From: Effrenium voratum
Taxonomy: Eukaryota > Sar > Dinophyceae > Suessiales > Symbiodiniaceae
Length of the DNA stretch: 64,000 nt
Direction: 5' to 3'
Assembly: GCA_963377175.1 (NCBI GenBank)
Contig: CAUJNA010002757.1
Coordinates: forward strand, 151,501 to 215,500
The notes beneath the pieces were generated by a model. It searched no databases and had not been told where the DNA came from. It saw only the letters and a program-made list of their open reading frames with translations. Below, in pieces: positions 44,881-54,824 of the stretch. Position 1 is the first letter of the stretch. Each line of letters starts with the position of its first letter. The translations under genes were made by a program, and so were the position numbers.

Positions 44881-44954
44881 CCAACTCTGCAACGGACGAG
44901 CAGTGATCTCGCTTTGATCTCGTTTTGATCTCGTTTTCAGCTCTTTTTTGCCAG

Positions 44955-45157
44955 GGTGCATTGCGTATACGCTTGCCTGCTTTCCAGAGAAAGAACTCCA
45001 GGACGTAAAAAAGACAGTGTCAGAGCTGAAGAAGCGAGCCTTCAAAGGCAACCCATTGTACCATGTCTTCCTAAACTCTCCTGTGACAACTTATTGCATG
45101 CTTAGCTTTCCAATGGTGTTCATGTTCCTGCAGACGCCCTTGCTTTACCATCATTAG
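44955..45157 (+). CDS. probable terminal exon, unknown protein
   Basis: A good acceptor (TTTTCAGCTCTTTTTTGCCAG, ending 44954) opens a frame reading CIAYTLACFPEKELQDVKKT then VSELKKRAFKGNPLYHVFL, ending in a hydrophobic tail (MLSFPMVFMFLQTPLL) and TAG at 45155-45157. The first half is a charged helix; the last 20 residues could be membrane-associated. It lies between two kinase exons on the same strand but does not fit the kinase domain order. It may be a separate gene, or an exon of an alternative transcript. Confidence 0.42.
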
Positions 45158-45364
45158 CGTTCCGTTGTGCTTCAGTGTTGACACCTGTGTTTTTTTGGCA
45201 TGACCTGCTCGGTGATGTCAATCAAGCGTTCCAGGAAAATTGGAGCCGAGGCGTGACTTAGGAGTGACTTCTTGGAATCGGCGTTTACGTGGGGGAACCC
45301 ATGGCCACAGCTACAAAGGAGTGACTTAGGCATGACTTTGTCGTTTGCCTGTACTGACAAAGCC

Positions 45365-46165
45365 CAGCGCAATGCAACACAACACATGACACAACGCAAC
45401 ACAACGCAGTGCAAAGTAACGCAGCACAACGTCATGCAACGCAACAAAACGCGACGCAACGCACCCAACCCACCGCACCGCACTACACGACGCCACACCA
45501 CAACATAACACAGCGCACCGCACCTCAACACAAACCCAAGGCAGCACCATGCAACACAACCAAAGTAACACAACACGACACAACGCAATGCAACCCAACA
45601 AAACACAAAACTAACACAATGCAACACGACATAGCGCGACACAACGCAGCGCAAACACCAGAACACGGTACCTGACAAATATCATCAAATACCTGACAAA
45701 GCGCAGCGCAACACAACACAACACACAACACAACATAACACAACGTAGCGCAAAGCAACATACCACAACGCACCGCAACCCAACAAAGCGCAGCGCAACA
45801 AAACAAACACCCCACACTGCAACACAACGTAGCGCAACGCTCCATATCACATTGTAATGCAACCCAACAAAACGCAACGCACACGACACAACGCAACAAC
45901 TCACAACGCAACGCAACGCAACCCAACAAAACACAACGCGGCACAACACAACGCACCACGTCACCACCCAGGGCAACGCATAATAATGCAACACCACGCA
46001 ACCCAACAAAAGGAACCACAACCCAACGCAACGCAACGCGGACCAAAGCATCACAACACAACGTAACACAAGTCACAAAACCAGCGCAACGCAACACAAC
46101 ACAACACGACATAACAAAACACAACGCAGCGCAAAGCATCATCACACAACGTATTGCAACACAGC
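45365..46165. repeat. second CAACN array
   Basis: Same family and orientation as 43340-44335. It includes one copy of the landmark (CCCAAGGCAGCACCATGCAA, about 45535) most like the last unit of the first block. The two blocks are separated by about 1 kb of non-repetitive DNA. Confidence 0.9.
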
Positions 46166-46238
46166 GCAACCCCGGCACACCTACTCACAATTGCAACCGT
46201 TGATCGAGCAAAAACAAGTTTGGCCGACTGGGTCTCAG

Positions 46239-46266
46239 GCTGATTGCCAAGCTCGGGGACTTCAAT
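46239..46266 (+). CDS. NEK-type kinase microexon: DFN motif
   Basis: A 28-nt exon after GGTCTCAG (acceptor, ends 46238) reads LIAKLGDFN. It is followed directly by GCGCGC, a GC donor. This is kinase subdomain VII (KxGDFG), with Asn replacing the Gly, a change I recall from a subgroup of protist NEK kinases (GDLNVSK). It ends in phase 0. The next kinase exon (47840) starts in phase 0 with VSKVAKRG, so the joined product reads GDFNVSKVAK exactly as expected. This phase match across 1.6 kb is the main evidence. Confidence 0.6.
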
Positions 46267-46269
46267 GCG

Positions 46270-47835
46270 CGCGCCCCAGAGAGAGCTCGAGAGCTCGAGC
46301 TTGGCGCATGCATGGCTTATAAAACCAGACCCCAGGAAAAGGACGAGAGGCCTGTTTGGATTTGGAAAGCTAGGACTTTTTTGCCCCCCACTAAGGAAGT
46401 GAGGAGGGGGCTGGATAAATGAAGCCTGAACCACCAAATGAACGGAAGGAGCCGCTTCTCAAGAGGAGGTTGCTCTGTGAGGGTTTGTGGGCGTTCTAGG
46501 TTAGGCTTCAGCCACGCCCAAACCAATTCATGGCCAGGACTAGGTTTGGATCTCCGCCAGCTGATTTCCCACTGCACCCGCTTGATCCCCACTCAGTCGT
46601 GCAGTGGAGTCAGGAAAAGTTTCCAGTCGACACGCATAGGCTCCCTTCCTTCAGAAGGGGTTCGTCGCTCTTGGGTAGACTTCCAGGTGGCCCTTAGTTT
46701 GCGGTTTGCCTGGTGGTTTGACGAATTCGGCCCACCGGGCTCCACACCCAACCAGACAAAAGCTGACGCATGTGCCGGGCTGTGACTACATTTCCCGGAC
46801 ACCACATTGCAATTCCGATTCTTGTCGAGCCCAGGCGGTAAACCAGCACTGCGGCTCGCCGAAAGAAAGCAATGCCAGACTTTCGCCAGCTAAACTCACT
46901 CCCTGAGTTCCGGCACTAGTGGTAAACAAACACGAAGTGAGTACAAATAGCAGCGGAGGATGGGGTTCCTTTTCGGCGTCCGCCGTTCCTTCATGTTCCC
47001 TATCCAGGAAACATTAGCATGTTGCAGGTGGCCCAAGCCCGCAGTTCACAAACACGAAGTTCCAAAAGCCCCGGAGAGCTAATTTGACTTGCCCCAAAAA
47101 GGGGCACAGGGGTTTGCGTGTATTAGAATGGGGGGAGATAAGACGAGCTCATCCCAAAATAAAGGTTCCTGGCTTGGGGGTTCATGATTTCCAGTGTTTC
47201 AAGTATAGCTTCCATTTGCTTAAGAATGCAGTACGCTGTCGGTTTAACAAGGAATCTCATCTCTACTACACACGTTGTTTACATGATTGTCCAGGGGAGT
47301 CCTCAGGAAAAGTACAGTAGGACGCTGCTATGTGTTGTTTAAGAATTCAGGATTGATTGTCCCCTTTTGGTTTTAAAGGGAATCTCTCCTGGACATGTGC
47401 TGTTTGTATATTTGTTCAGCGGAGTTCTCGGCGAGAGTAAGATAGGAAGCTGCTATGTGTAAGGGAGACCCTTTCAAAGGGGTCCCGATATTTCTCAAGG
47501 AACCAACCGTAAATGGGGGGGTTTGGATTCAGTTGCGACCCCTGTTTCTTGCATGGCCTAATCCCAAACCAAGCCCTAACCGCCAAACCACCGATTAGAG
47601 GAAGCTGAATGTCCGTTTTCAGCCAGTTGAAGGATCACCTTTTGGTTGCCACTTTTAGATCAGTGTCCTCGTTGGGTGATCAGGTTGAAATGGGTGTGTG
47701 TTTATTGGGGAACCTCCTTTGGGTTGGTTTGACCTGGTTGCAAATGGAATCCGAAAGGAAACCAACCATGGCAGGGTTCCCCTAGTTTGTACATACCCAA
47801 TTATAGGGAGCCCTGCTCCGAGAGGGTGGCCGTTT
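46270..47835. other. intron between kinase exons
   Basis: Includes a 47-bp short inverted-repeat element (46895-46941, CTCACTCCCTGAG ... GAAGTGAG; flanks TAAA and TACA) and a lone right-end-like GGAAGTGAG at 46394. No exon recognised. Confidence 0.4.
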
Positions 47836-47839
47836 CGAG

Positions 47840-47908
47840 GTATCCAAAGTGGCGAAGCGGGGCTTGTGCATGACGCAGACTGGCACACCGTACTATGCTT
47901 CACCAGAG
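47840..47908 (+). CDS. NEK-type kinase exon: activation loop
   Basis: 69 nt (23 codons) between TTTCGAG (acceptor, ends 47839) and GCCCTT (GC donor, from 47909) read VSKVAKRGLCMTQTGTPYYA then SPE. GTPYYxSPE is the NEK/Ser-Thr kinase subdomain VIII signature, and the Thr in TQTGTPYY is the usual activation-loop region. It follows the 46239 microexon in phase. The later kinase exons (DxWSLG and onwards) were not found before the cold-shock gene begins at 48385. The gene may therefore be truncated, or its remaining exons may be too diverged or too short to see. Confidence 0.68.
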
Positions 47909-48384
47909 GCCCTTTGCGCTCGCCTGGTGCTTGCTGGTCTCAAGAGAAGACTTGAGCTAAGAAAGGCCGACCCCAAAGTAAAATACCCCCCACGTGATCC
48001 AAAGGTAAGCAAGGCATCTAGCCACTTAAAAGGGCCTTCCTTAATTCCTCCGCTGGTGGGGGGGGGGGAGGAGGAATTTACTTTTTCTGGCCTTGGGAGA
48101 CCGTAGAAACAGCATTCTTGCAGGCGCAGGTGAATGTGTGTGTGTGCACCGTGCAAGCAAGTCAGACAGACTGCTTGTTGCGAAATTGATTTGGAGCCGA
48201 ACAACGGGTTATTTGTCCATTTTGCCCTGACCGACTTACAAGCAGAGCGCAACTTGAGAGATGTGCGCCTGTCCGTGCAGCTATTGCGGTTCAGATGATT
48301 GGTTTGATGCCTTCGAAGTTCATCATCAAATGCCATTTTGGGTCGATTGTATTTTGGGGTTGTGGCTCGGCTGTGTGACTCGCC

Positions 48385-48528
48385 ATGACGGGGATGACGG
48401 GAGTGGTGAAGTCCTGGAATGGGCTCAAGGGCTTCGGCTTTATCGAGGGGAACAACATCCAGACCGATGTGCTCTTCTCCAAGCGAGAGCTGCCACTCGA
48501 AGAAAGACCCGGAGACTTTCAACGCCGG
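48385..48528 (+). CDS. cold-shock-domain protein, first exon (CSD1 N-half)
   Basis: ATG at 48385 is preceded in frame by TGA (48376-48378), so this is a plausible start (a second in-frame ATG lies at 48394). The frame reads TGVVKSWNGLKGFGFIEGNN then IQTDVLFSKRELPLEERPGD. This matches the cold-shock RNA-binding fold: the GxVKxWNxxKGFGFI motif (RNP1) followed by DVLFSKREL in the place of DVFVHxSxL (RNP2). The exon ends CGG before GTAGGC. Exons at 48683, 51081, 51660, 53831, 54762, 56757 and 57388 on the same strand continue a multi-CSD protein. Such proteins bind RNA or single-stranded DNA and are highly expanded in dinoflagellates, where regulation is largely post-transcriptional. Confidence 0.7.
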
Positions 48529-48682
48529 GTAGGCCTCAGCCTGGCCAGTTTTTAGACGTAATCCCTCCTGCCAACAAACATGGAACGGGAGCAGGCTCCC
48601 TTGCCAAGAGGGAGTCTCAACAACTCGCAATACAACTCACACACATCCTGAGCATCCTGCTTTGTTCGGGGCGAACACGCAG

Positions 48683-48777
48683 CACACCCGAGGCCAGAAG
48701 ACTTTCGCGAAGTGCAGGGAAAATTCCTGACGGGAAGCGCCCTGGATGCAGAGTTGAGGGGAGGCCTTGAGCGCAGA
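48683..48777 (+). CDS. cold-shock gene exon 2 (insert or linker in CSD1)
   Basis: Between an AG (48681-48682) and a GT donor (GTTGGTAA from 48778) the frame reads RPEDFREVQGKFLTGSALDA then ELRGGLERR. The charged, GC-rich coding style matches exon 1. The exact acceptor is uncertain, because phase does not agree with exon 1 unless a slightly different splice site is used at one end. Confidence 0.45.
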
Positions 48778-48779
48778 GT

Positions 48780-51075
48780 TGGTAATCTACCAATTTGTTT
48801 GCTAGTGGCTCCACGCGGTGACAGACCCTTTGGGCTTCAGAAGCTAAGACCTTGTCACCCGGCCTCAGAGGGAGGCAAATGCTGCGATCCCAAGCTGTCA
48901 TGTTTCTTCAGTCAGTGGGGCCTTGTCAAACGGCGTGGCAAAAGCTACTAGCGCCTGTCACCTGCGAGTCGCAAGGTCGGTTTCTTATTTGGGAATTGTA
49001 AATTGTAGTAACCAGTGCAGATGAACACGGTTTTCGCACAAGGGGCCAAGCACTGATGTGTTGCAGAGCTTGTCTGCATGTGTCTGCAATGCCTGTTTGC
49101 TGCACAAACACATTCCTGGTGTAGACGACATTGACGGATGTTGCGGGAGAAAGAGCTGACAAACGCGGTTGGCATGCCCTTTCGAGCGGCCGTATATCTG
49201 ACCTAATCATGGTGTTTTGTTTGTCTTCAACGCTTGACGTCGTTCAAACACGTGCATCATTCACACATGCGTAGGCTGAAAACTGAGCATGGATGATATA
49301 GCCATGGGTTTGGGAAAAAAACATTACTGTTTGTAAAACAAAACATGCAAACTCACATAGCTTGCCTAAGATAGCCGCATGTACTGAACATCAATGTAAA
49401 CGCCCGTAGTCGCCGTAGTCTGTTCGGTGTTATATGGCTACTGAGGTGGCGCCAGTTGAATCGACACATCACATTGGCCCGCCTCAGGACAAGTCGGCTT
49501 CCAAGCTGCACAAGCGCCAGATGGCAGAGGCTTGGCTGCAGGCTTAGCGGAGCGCCCAAAGCCCTTGATACAATTGGGTATGTCTTCCATTGCTTTGGGG
49601 GTGCCCTTATTGGGATAGTTTAAAGGCACACCAAAAGGGAAACCCACCCGTCACGTTTTGCGGGTCGCCTAGTTGAACACACGGCCAAACATCCCCAGTC
49701 CCCCTTGCCCTTCGGTTCAAGACTAAAAGTGCGACCGTGTGTTTTTCCTATGGCCGCCGGTCGGGGACAATCGAGGTGTAAGGCAATCCTTTGGCTTGCG
49801 CAAGTTGTCCGTGGAAAAGTGCATACCAATTTTGAGCAGAAGGAGACAGGAGACATTTGCACAACCCGTAGCACTGGCTGCTTGCCGTTGGTCTACGTAG
49901 AACAAGCTCTCAGGTCAGTCAAAGTCTTTAGGCTTGAGGCGGGTGACCAACACCATATTAGCTCGCTTGAATTTCTCTGTGGGCCCACCCTTGAAAATAG
50001 GTTGGGGTCGAAAAATTGAGCGGGCTCCTCCTTGCCAAGGGGGCGAATGTTTACCCATTTGCCAGGGAGCAACCCTGTTATATTGTTTCTGGTTTGCCGG
50101 TATTCACGGTATGCATTTGACTCCCCCGGATGTTGCCCTGTGAGACGTTGTTTTTGTTTGTTTACTTGATGGCTCTCAGTAAAGGATCAAATTGCTGGGA
50201 ATGCACCCCGGGAGATCCCCTTCAAAACAGCACCAGCTGGATGGTGCACTTCGAGGTTCACCAACACCAGGACCAGTTTTTTTTTTCAACTGTATCCTCT
50301 ATGTTAGGCTCGTCTCTCCACTACTGTTGTTACAGTATGTACAGCCGCCATCTCATGTTCTTAAACTGTCTATCTGCACTTACTGTAGGGAGCTCACCTC
50401 ATGGTGAAACGAGCGATTCAGCGCATGATGAAGATCCCTCACTTCAGGATTTCTTTTTCCAGTGAGTCCAGATTCAAACAAAATGGCACAAGGCTCTTGC
50501 TGGAGCAAGCAGTGCTTCCGTATTATGAAGCACATTCTGATGGCACAGCACCATCCCAGACTCCCCGACTCATTGCGGCCCTCAAACAGCCATCCGTGTC
50601 TCATTGGTTTATATTGCACACTTTCGTGACATATTTCAGAGGGATGTTGCTTCTTTGTGTTGGCACGCGCTAAGAGCTTTCAGATCCATTCAGCAATCAT
50701 AAGATCCAACCACGCGCCAGCCCCAGTCCCCCCCCCCTTCCCCAAATAAGGCCATACTAAGGCCGTATGAATGCCTTTTTGGGAGGACACTCGGAAGGAA
50801 TCCAGGCGCGAATTGGACCCTATGCAATGCGTAGACAATCAGGCGCGATTTTGGGCCTGGGTTGATGCTGATGGCATTGCCTGCTTGGCTACTATCGAAG
50901 CAGATGCTGGGGCAACGCTCGCGCGTAGGGTTTTGCCTACTACAGAAACCTTTCACAGGCTGATGCCTGGCAAGACCGTCACAGTAATACTGACAAGTAG
51001 TGCATATACAGCACTGCTGAACCGGCCCCTTCAAGGTGTCATGTTTATCATTCGGCTGTGCAGCTAGATCGGCGC
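48780..51075. other. intron of the cold-shock gene; two weak exon candidates
   Basis: An open stretch at 50771-51067 (98 codons, with RFWAWVDADGIACLATIEAD and ETFHRLMPGKTVTVIL) looks protein-like but matches no domain. A segment at 50390-50450 (SSPHGETSDSAHDEDPSLQ) after a TAG acceptor is Ser/Asp-rich. Neither fits the cold-shock fold. Dispersed-repeat words occur at 49600-49660. Confidence 0.3.
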
Positions 51076-51080
51076 CCAAG

Positions 51081-51180
51081 TTCACTACAAAGTGTCCCAT
51101 TCCGTTCCCGAGGATACAAGGCCTCGGCCGTGAGCATCTTGGCTGAAGACGTGGAGCATGTGGGGCGGGGTTTCTCGAAG
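51081..51180 (+). CDS. cold-shock gene exon (CSD1 C-terminal strand)
   Basis: 100 nt between AG (51079-51080) and a GT donor (51181) read SVPFRSRGYKASAVSILAED then VEHVGRGFSK. VPF...RGYKASAVSIL corresponds to the last strands of a cold-shock domain (VxFxxxxxGxxAxNV). Its position after the exons at 48385 and 48683 gives the expected domain order. Confidence 0.5.
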
Positions 51181-51639
51181 GTGCCTTTTTTGGCTATTCC
51201 GGGGAAGAAACAATGGGAAAAATACCACACAGCTGCCCATTTTTTGACAAACCATACGTGAAATTGTAGATTGCCGTTCTACGCTTCTCTTAATGGGTTC
51301 TAGATACAAAACTACTGGAACGAGATATTAATTCTTGTGATTTACACGGACATGTTGCCGCAGGGAAAGTAAGTTTCATCAATAATTTTTTTCCGGGCAG
51401 GCCCTTAGATTGCCATGTCGAAATGGCGGAGCGACATGCGTTGAAACGACCAGACCACCCTGGTGTTGGAAGGGAACCATGGTGTTCAAAAGGAGGTTTG
51501 TTCAAACAACACCCCCCCCCCCCGTCCACGAACATGGAACCTGACTGAGTGGCGGAAGACATGTTTTCCTTAAAAAGGACCCTCTGGTGAGTAAGTTCCA
51601 TAGTGGACAGGAGAGTGGCCTTTCCATGTTGCAAGGGAT

Positions 51640-51712
51640 TGCCAAACCAACGGCTCGAGGCGTAAACTTCGTGGAGGGCATGCCCATCGCAGGGAAGATC
51701 AAGTCCTTCAGC
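51640..51712 (+). CDS. cold-shock gene exon (start of CSD2)
   Basis: The frame reads GVNFVEGMPIAGKIKSFSA, where GKIKSFSA matches the first strand of a cold-shock domain (GxIKxFN). It is followed by GCGCGC, a possible GC donor. The acceptor is uncertain (GCTCGAG at 51653-51659 is one choice). The following GYGFI part of CSD2 was not found and may lie on a very short exon. Confidence 0.42.
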
Positions 51713-53830
51713 GCGCCTCGCGAGACAAGAGTCCGCATGTCTTTTTCCCAGCTGGAAACCCTGGGATCCTTGCTTAGGCCCCAGACAGGGTCGCAGGTGT
51801 CCTTCTTAGCACATTTGGGGGCCCTGATGGACCTGGTTGTTTCATTATCTACCAGGGAATCTATTTTCCCAACAGGACACCTATGGACAGAGTGGTTTTA
51901 GAGGATTCCAAGGCTTCTTATTTCACTTACCCAGTTCTGTTGGGTGCTCGGGGGGGGGCGGGAACCCATGCATCACATGGCCAAAATATTGAAGATTGGA
52001 TCCTGTTGGCCAGGATGTTCTTACCCCTTCAGTTGGCAAACTTTGATTTTTTGTCGGGTTGTGCTGCGCTTTGGTGCAGGCCCAGTAAGTTTGAGTGTTT
52101 TTTTTAAGGCCCGTCAACTGATCAGGTCCTCGGTTCCTCCTCGTGAACAGGTGTTTGCCTGTTTCCCTACTATTGGGTCAAGCTTTGGTTCGTTTGCCCT
52201 TTTGCGTTGGCTTACCGAACCGACGAGCCCGGGCAAATGGCTAAGCTTTCAATCATGGTCTCACCTGAGAGTTCCTGGACTTTAGTCACTTCTTGGGTTT
52301 GGAGCATTTTGGTGTAAGCAAAACGGTTGGTTCCTTGTTCAACAAATCCACTCGATCGGAAGTGAGTGGTCTAGGTGACGGGAAGGCAGCCTCACCCTTC
52401 TGGTGGAATCCTGTCGCGGGAGCATGTCGAACTGGTTGGGAGTTTGTGCTCTTTTTGGCCCAGGCATCAGAAAGGGCTTCGGTGTTGGTTCACAGCTGCT
52501 TCCTAGGGCCATCTGCCATTTCTTTCTGCCTTTCCTTCTTTCTTTCTTTCTTTCTTTCTTTATTTATTTATTTATTTAGTTCTTTCTTTTGTCAAGGCCG
52601 GCGGGCCACTGAGGTATTTTCAGAATCTACCGTACAAAGCAAATCTCACCTGGCGTTTTCCTCATATGCGGTCAAGGTTCCACAAGATAATGCTTCGAAT
52701 TCAAGGTGTTTTGGGTGCAATGGAGCAGGGTGTCCGCACAAGATACAGCCCGAATTTTTAAATCAAAACAAACATATAATATGTTGCCAAGGTGCCAAAA
52801 TATTCGTCCTTTGCCGGAGTTTGGCTTGACTGGCTAACCCGACTGAGGACAAGAATGGCTGGGGCTCCGCACTCAACTTGGGGGGGATTCAGGGCGGAAG
52901 TCAGGAAAGCGGTGGGATGGCACCGTCAGTTCTCACTTGAGGTCAAGGCCTGTTTCCTGTCATTCTGTTTTCCAGCATGCTTGTGAACGAGTGCGAAAAT
53001 GCTGTTCCATAGTTTGGGGCTAACATGCGTCGCATACTCCTTGTGTCCAAGAAGCGCCCTGTCCCAGCGCTTGGAACTCACAGTTTTGGTTCCAGCGTAC
53101 TGTTCACGACTTTTCGGACAGGTTGGTCTAACAGGAAAGGTCGTCACCAAGTCACAAAGGTTTCACCCTTAAAGGAAGATTCCTTTCATAAGCCCTAGCT
53201 TTTCGACGAGGAATTCTGATGGTTTGCGGCATTCACCCACGACGGTAGAGCCAGAACTATGGCTACGCTGACATCGACTAGCAGCTAGTGGATGGCTGCA
53301 AATGATCAAACGCGAATTTGAGTATGTTCCTTCATGTTCCCTCTTAACCAGCAACACGTGAATCGTCTGCCGGGGGGTCTAAGTCTGGCCCAGTATGCTG
53401 CGATCCTTTTGGGACCTTGTCTGAAATACCCTTCCTTGGCTGAGAGACGTTTAACTCAGTTGCTCGGAGTTCACAAACCCTGCAGCAGATTGCCGCTGCC
53501 AAGGTTGACCTTGCCACATAATTATTGTCAAGTCTTCGGAGAAACTCCCGAGCAAACATTTTTCATGTGCCCCACCCTCGCAAGACCGGTATGTTCTTTC
53601 CTGTGTGCGTCTCATTTCAGATACGCAAATCATACTTGTGCCACGCAACACCCGAGTTCCCCCACCGGGGCTCTTATAAGAAGGTGCTGGTGCTCATGCC
53701 TTCTGTTTTTCTAGCAGTCACCTGCACAAGTAGTTTCATGCAAGCTTGGTTTTGACCAGAATTGCAACCCCCAAACAACACTCAAGGACAACTTGGGGCA
53801 TACAACCACTGCCGGTGAGGTTTCATCACC
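51713..53830. other. intron of the cold-shock gene
   Basis: Contains the inverted-repeat element at 52260-52366 and a CTTT/ATTT microsatellite at about 52537-52578. No exon recognised. Confidence 0.35.
52260..52366. mobile_element. 107-bp inverted-repeat (MITE-like) element with TGGT duplication
   Basis: Starts CTCACCTGAGAGTTCC, ends CCACTCGATCGGAAGTGAG, and is flanked by TGGT on both sides. The interior shares GTTCCTGGACTTT with the other copies. Confidence 0.68.
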
Positions 53831-53938
53831 TCCTCCGCACTGACGGACGACGTGCGCTTCGACCGGTCTTGCTTGGCCACACCCCCTGGAGTCAATCTCG
53901 TAGGAGCCGCGGGCGTGCAATGCCGGCCGACTTGTGAC
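53831..53938 (+). CDS. cold-shock gene exon (CSD2 middle)
   Basis: The frame reads SALTDDVRFDRSCLATPPGV then NLVGAAGVQCRPTCD. DVRFDRSCL fits the DVFFHxSxL strand (RNP2), and VNLVGAAGVQC fits the strand that follows in cold-shock domains (xLxGxxVxF). Splice borders are approximate. The next exon (54762) supplies the end of the same domain. Confidence 0.52.
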
Positions 53939-54761
53939 TCTCAAGGACCCATTCAACAGAGATTTCTAGGCGCAAGCAGGGATTTGCGCTTCAGTATGTT
54001 GAGTGGTGTTTGGTACAAGTTGTGTCTCAGTTGATGGTTGCTCAGGTTAACAGCACAATATCACAACATAACATGTTTGCCCGCAAGCAAGGCGTGATGC
54101 AATTGCTGGCGCTTGGAGTATGTCACTTTGCCGTTCTGCCAGTGTATTGCCTGCGTGGGACTTGGTTGAATCAGTTGATGGGCTGTTCCTTTGAGATGAT
54201 GGGTAAGTACCGTGGGCAGGCCTGGACCCAGCCCGGTTTCACAGCTCACCAGGTTGGATCTTGCTGTTGCCCCTTGCAAGAGCTGTAATCTCTGAATCCC
54301 GATGCCAATTTGATACAGCAACCACTTCTTGCGCTCGGTCGTGATCGCTCGCCTCGCACTAGGAGAGCTCGTCATTATGGAAGTTGCCTCGTGGCTGAAA
54401 AGAGAAACCTTCTCAAGGTTGTGCCAGATGTCAGACGTATCGTTTGTGGCAATGCTGTTGACCTCGGAGAGCTCATATCGGGAAACAAGCAGATATGGAT
54501 TGTGCAGATGTGAAGCTTACATAGCACTTCAGGGGTACATACTGGCTTGTCCTGGTTGCAGAAAAAGTGCCTCCAATGCCCATACCTGACAACGGTTGAG
54601 ACCGGGAGAACCTTGCAAGCTTGGGAATGCCCAAAAGCCAGTCCCTTATTTGCCAGGTTTCACTTTAGTTGGTACTAGTAGAACCGACTGCGGTTTGGGC
54701 AACTGGCAACCTCAGACGTCACCCATGATTCTCCTTGACTTGGGGGACTCCTTGTGTTCAG

Positions 54762-54820
54762 CTTCAAATGTCGCCTCAGGGCGTGAAGCCGGATGGCAAG
54801 CTCAACGCCGCCACCGTGAG
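54762..54820 (+). CDS. cold-shock gene exon (CSD2 C-terminal strand)
   Basis: 59 nt between CTTGTGTTCAG (acceptor, ends 54761) and GTTCC (donor, from 54821) read LQMSPQGVKPDGKLNAATVR. MSPQGxKPxxxxA.NV is the typical end of dinoflagellate cold-shock domains (compare MSPQGKPQAxNV). Clean splice sites at both ends make it one of the better-defined exons. Confidence 0.58.
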
Positions 54821-54824
54821 GTTC

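Noticed and set aside
43345..46178. ORFs of 128-312 codons rich in Cys/Val/Leu or Asn/Thr/Gln
   Set aside because: They are shadows of the CAACN arrays on both strands.
47893..48630. 245-codon minus-strand ORF
   Set aside because: It is antisense to the kinase activation-loop and cold-shock exons, which have clear domain matches on the plus strand; it has none itself.
48261..48770. 169-codon plus-strand ORF
   Set aside because: It is an out-of-frame reading over the first two cold-shock exons.
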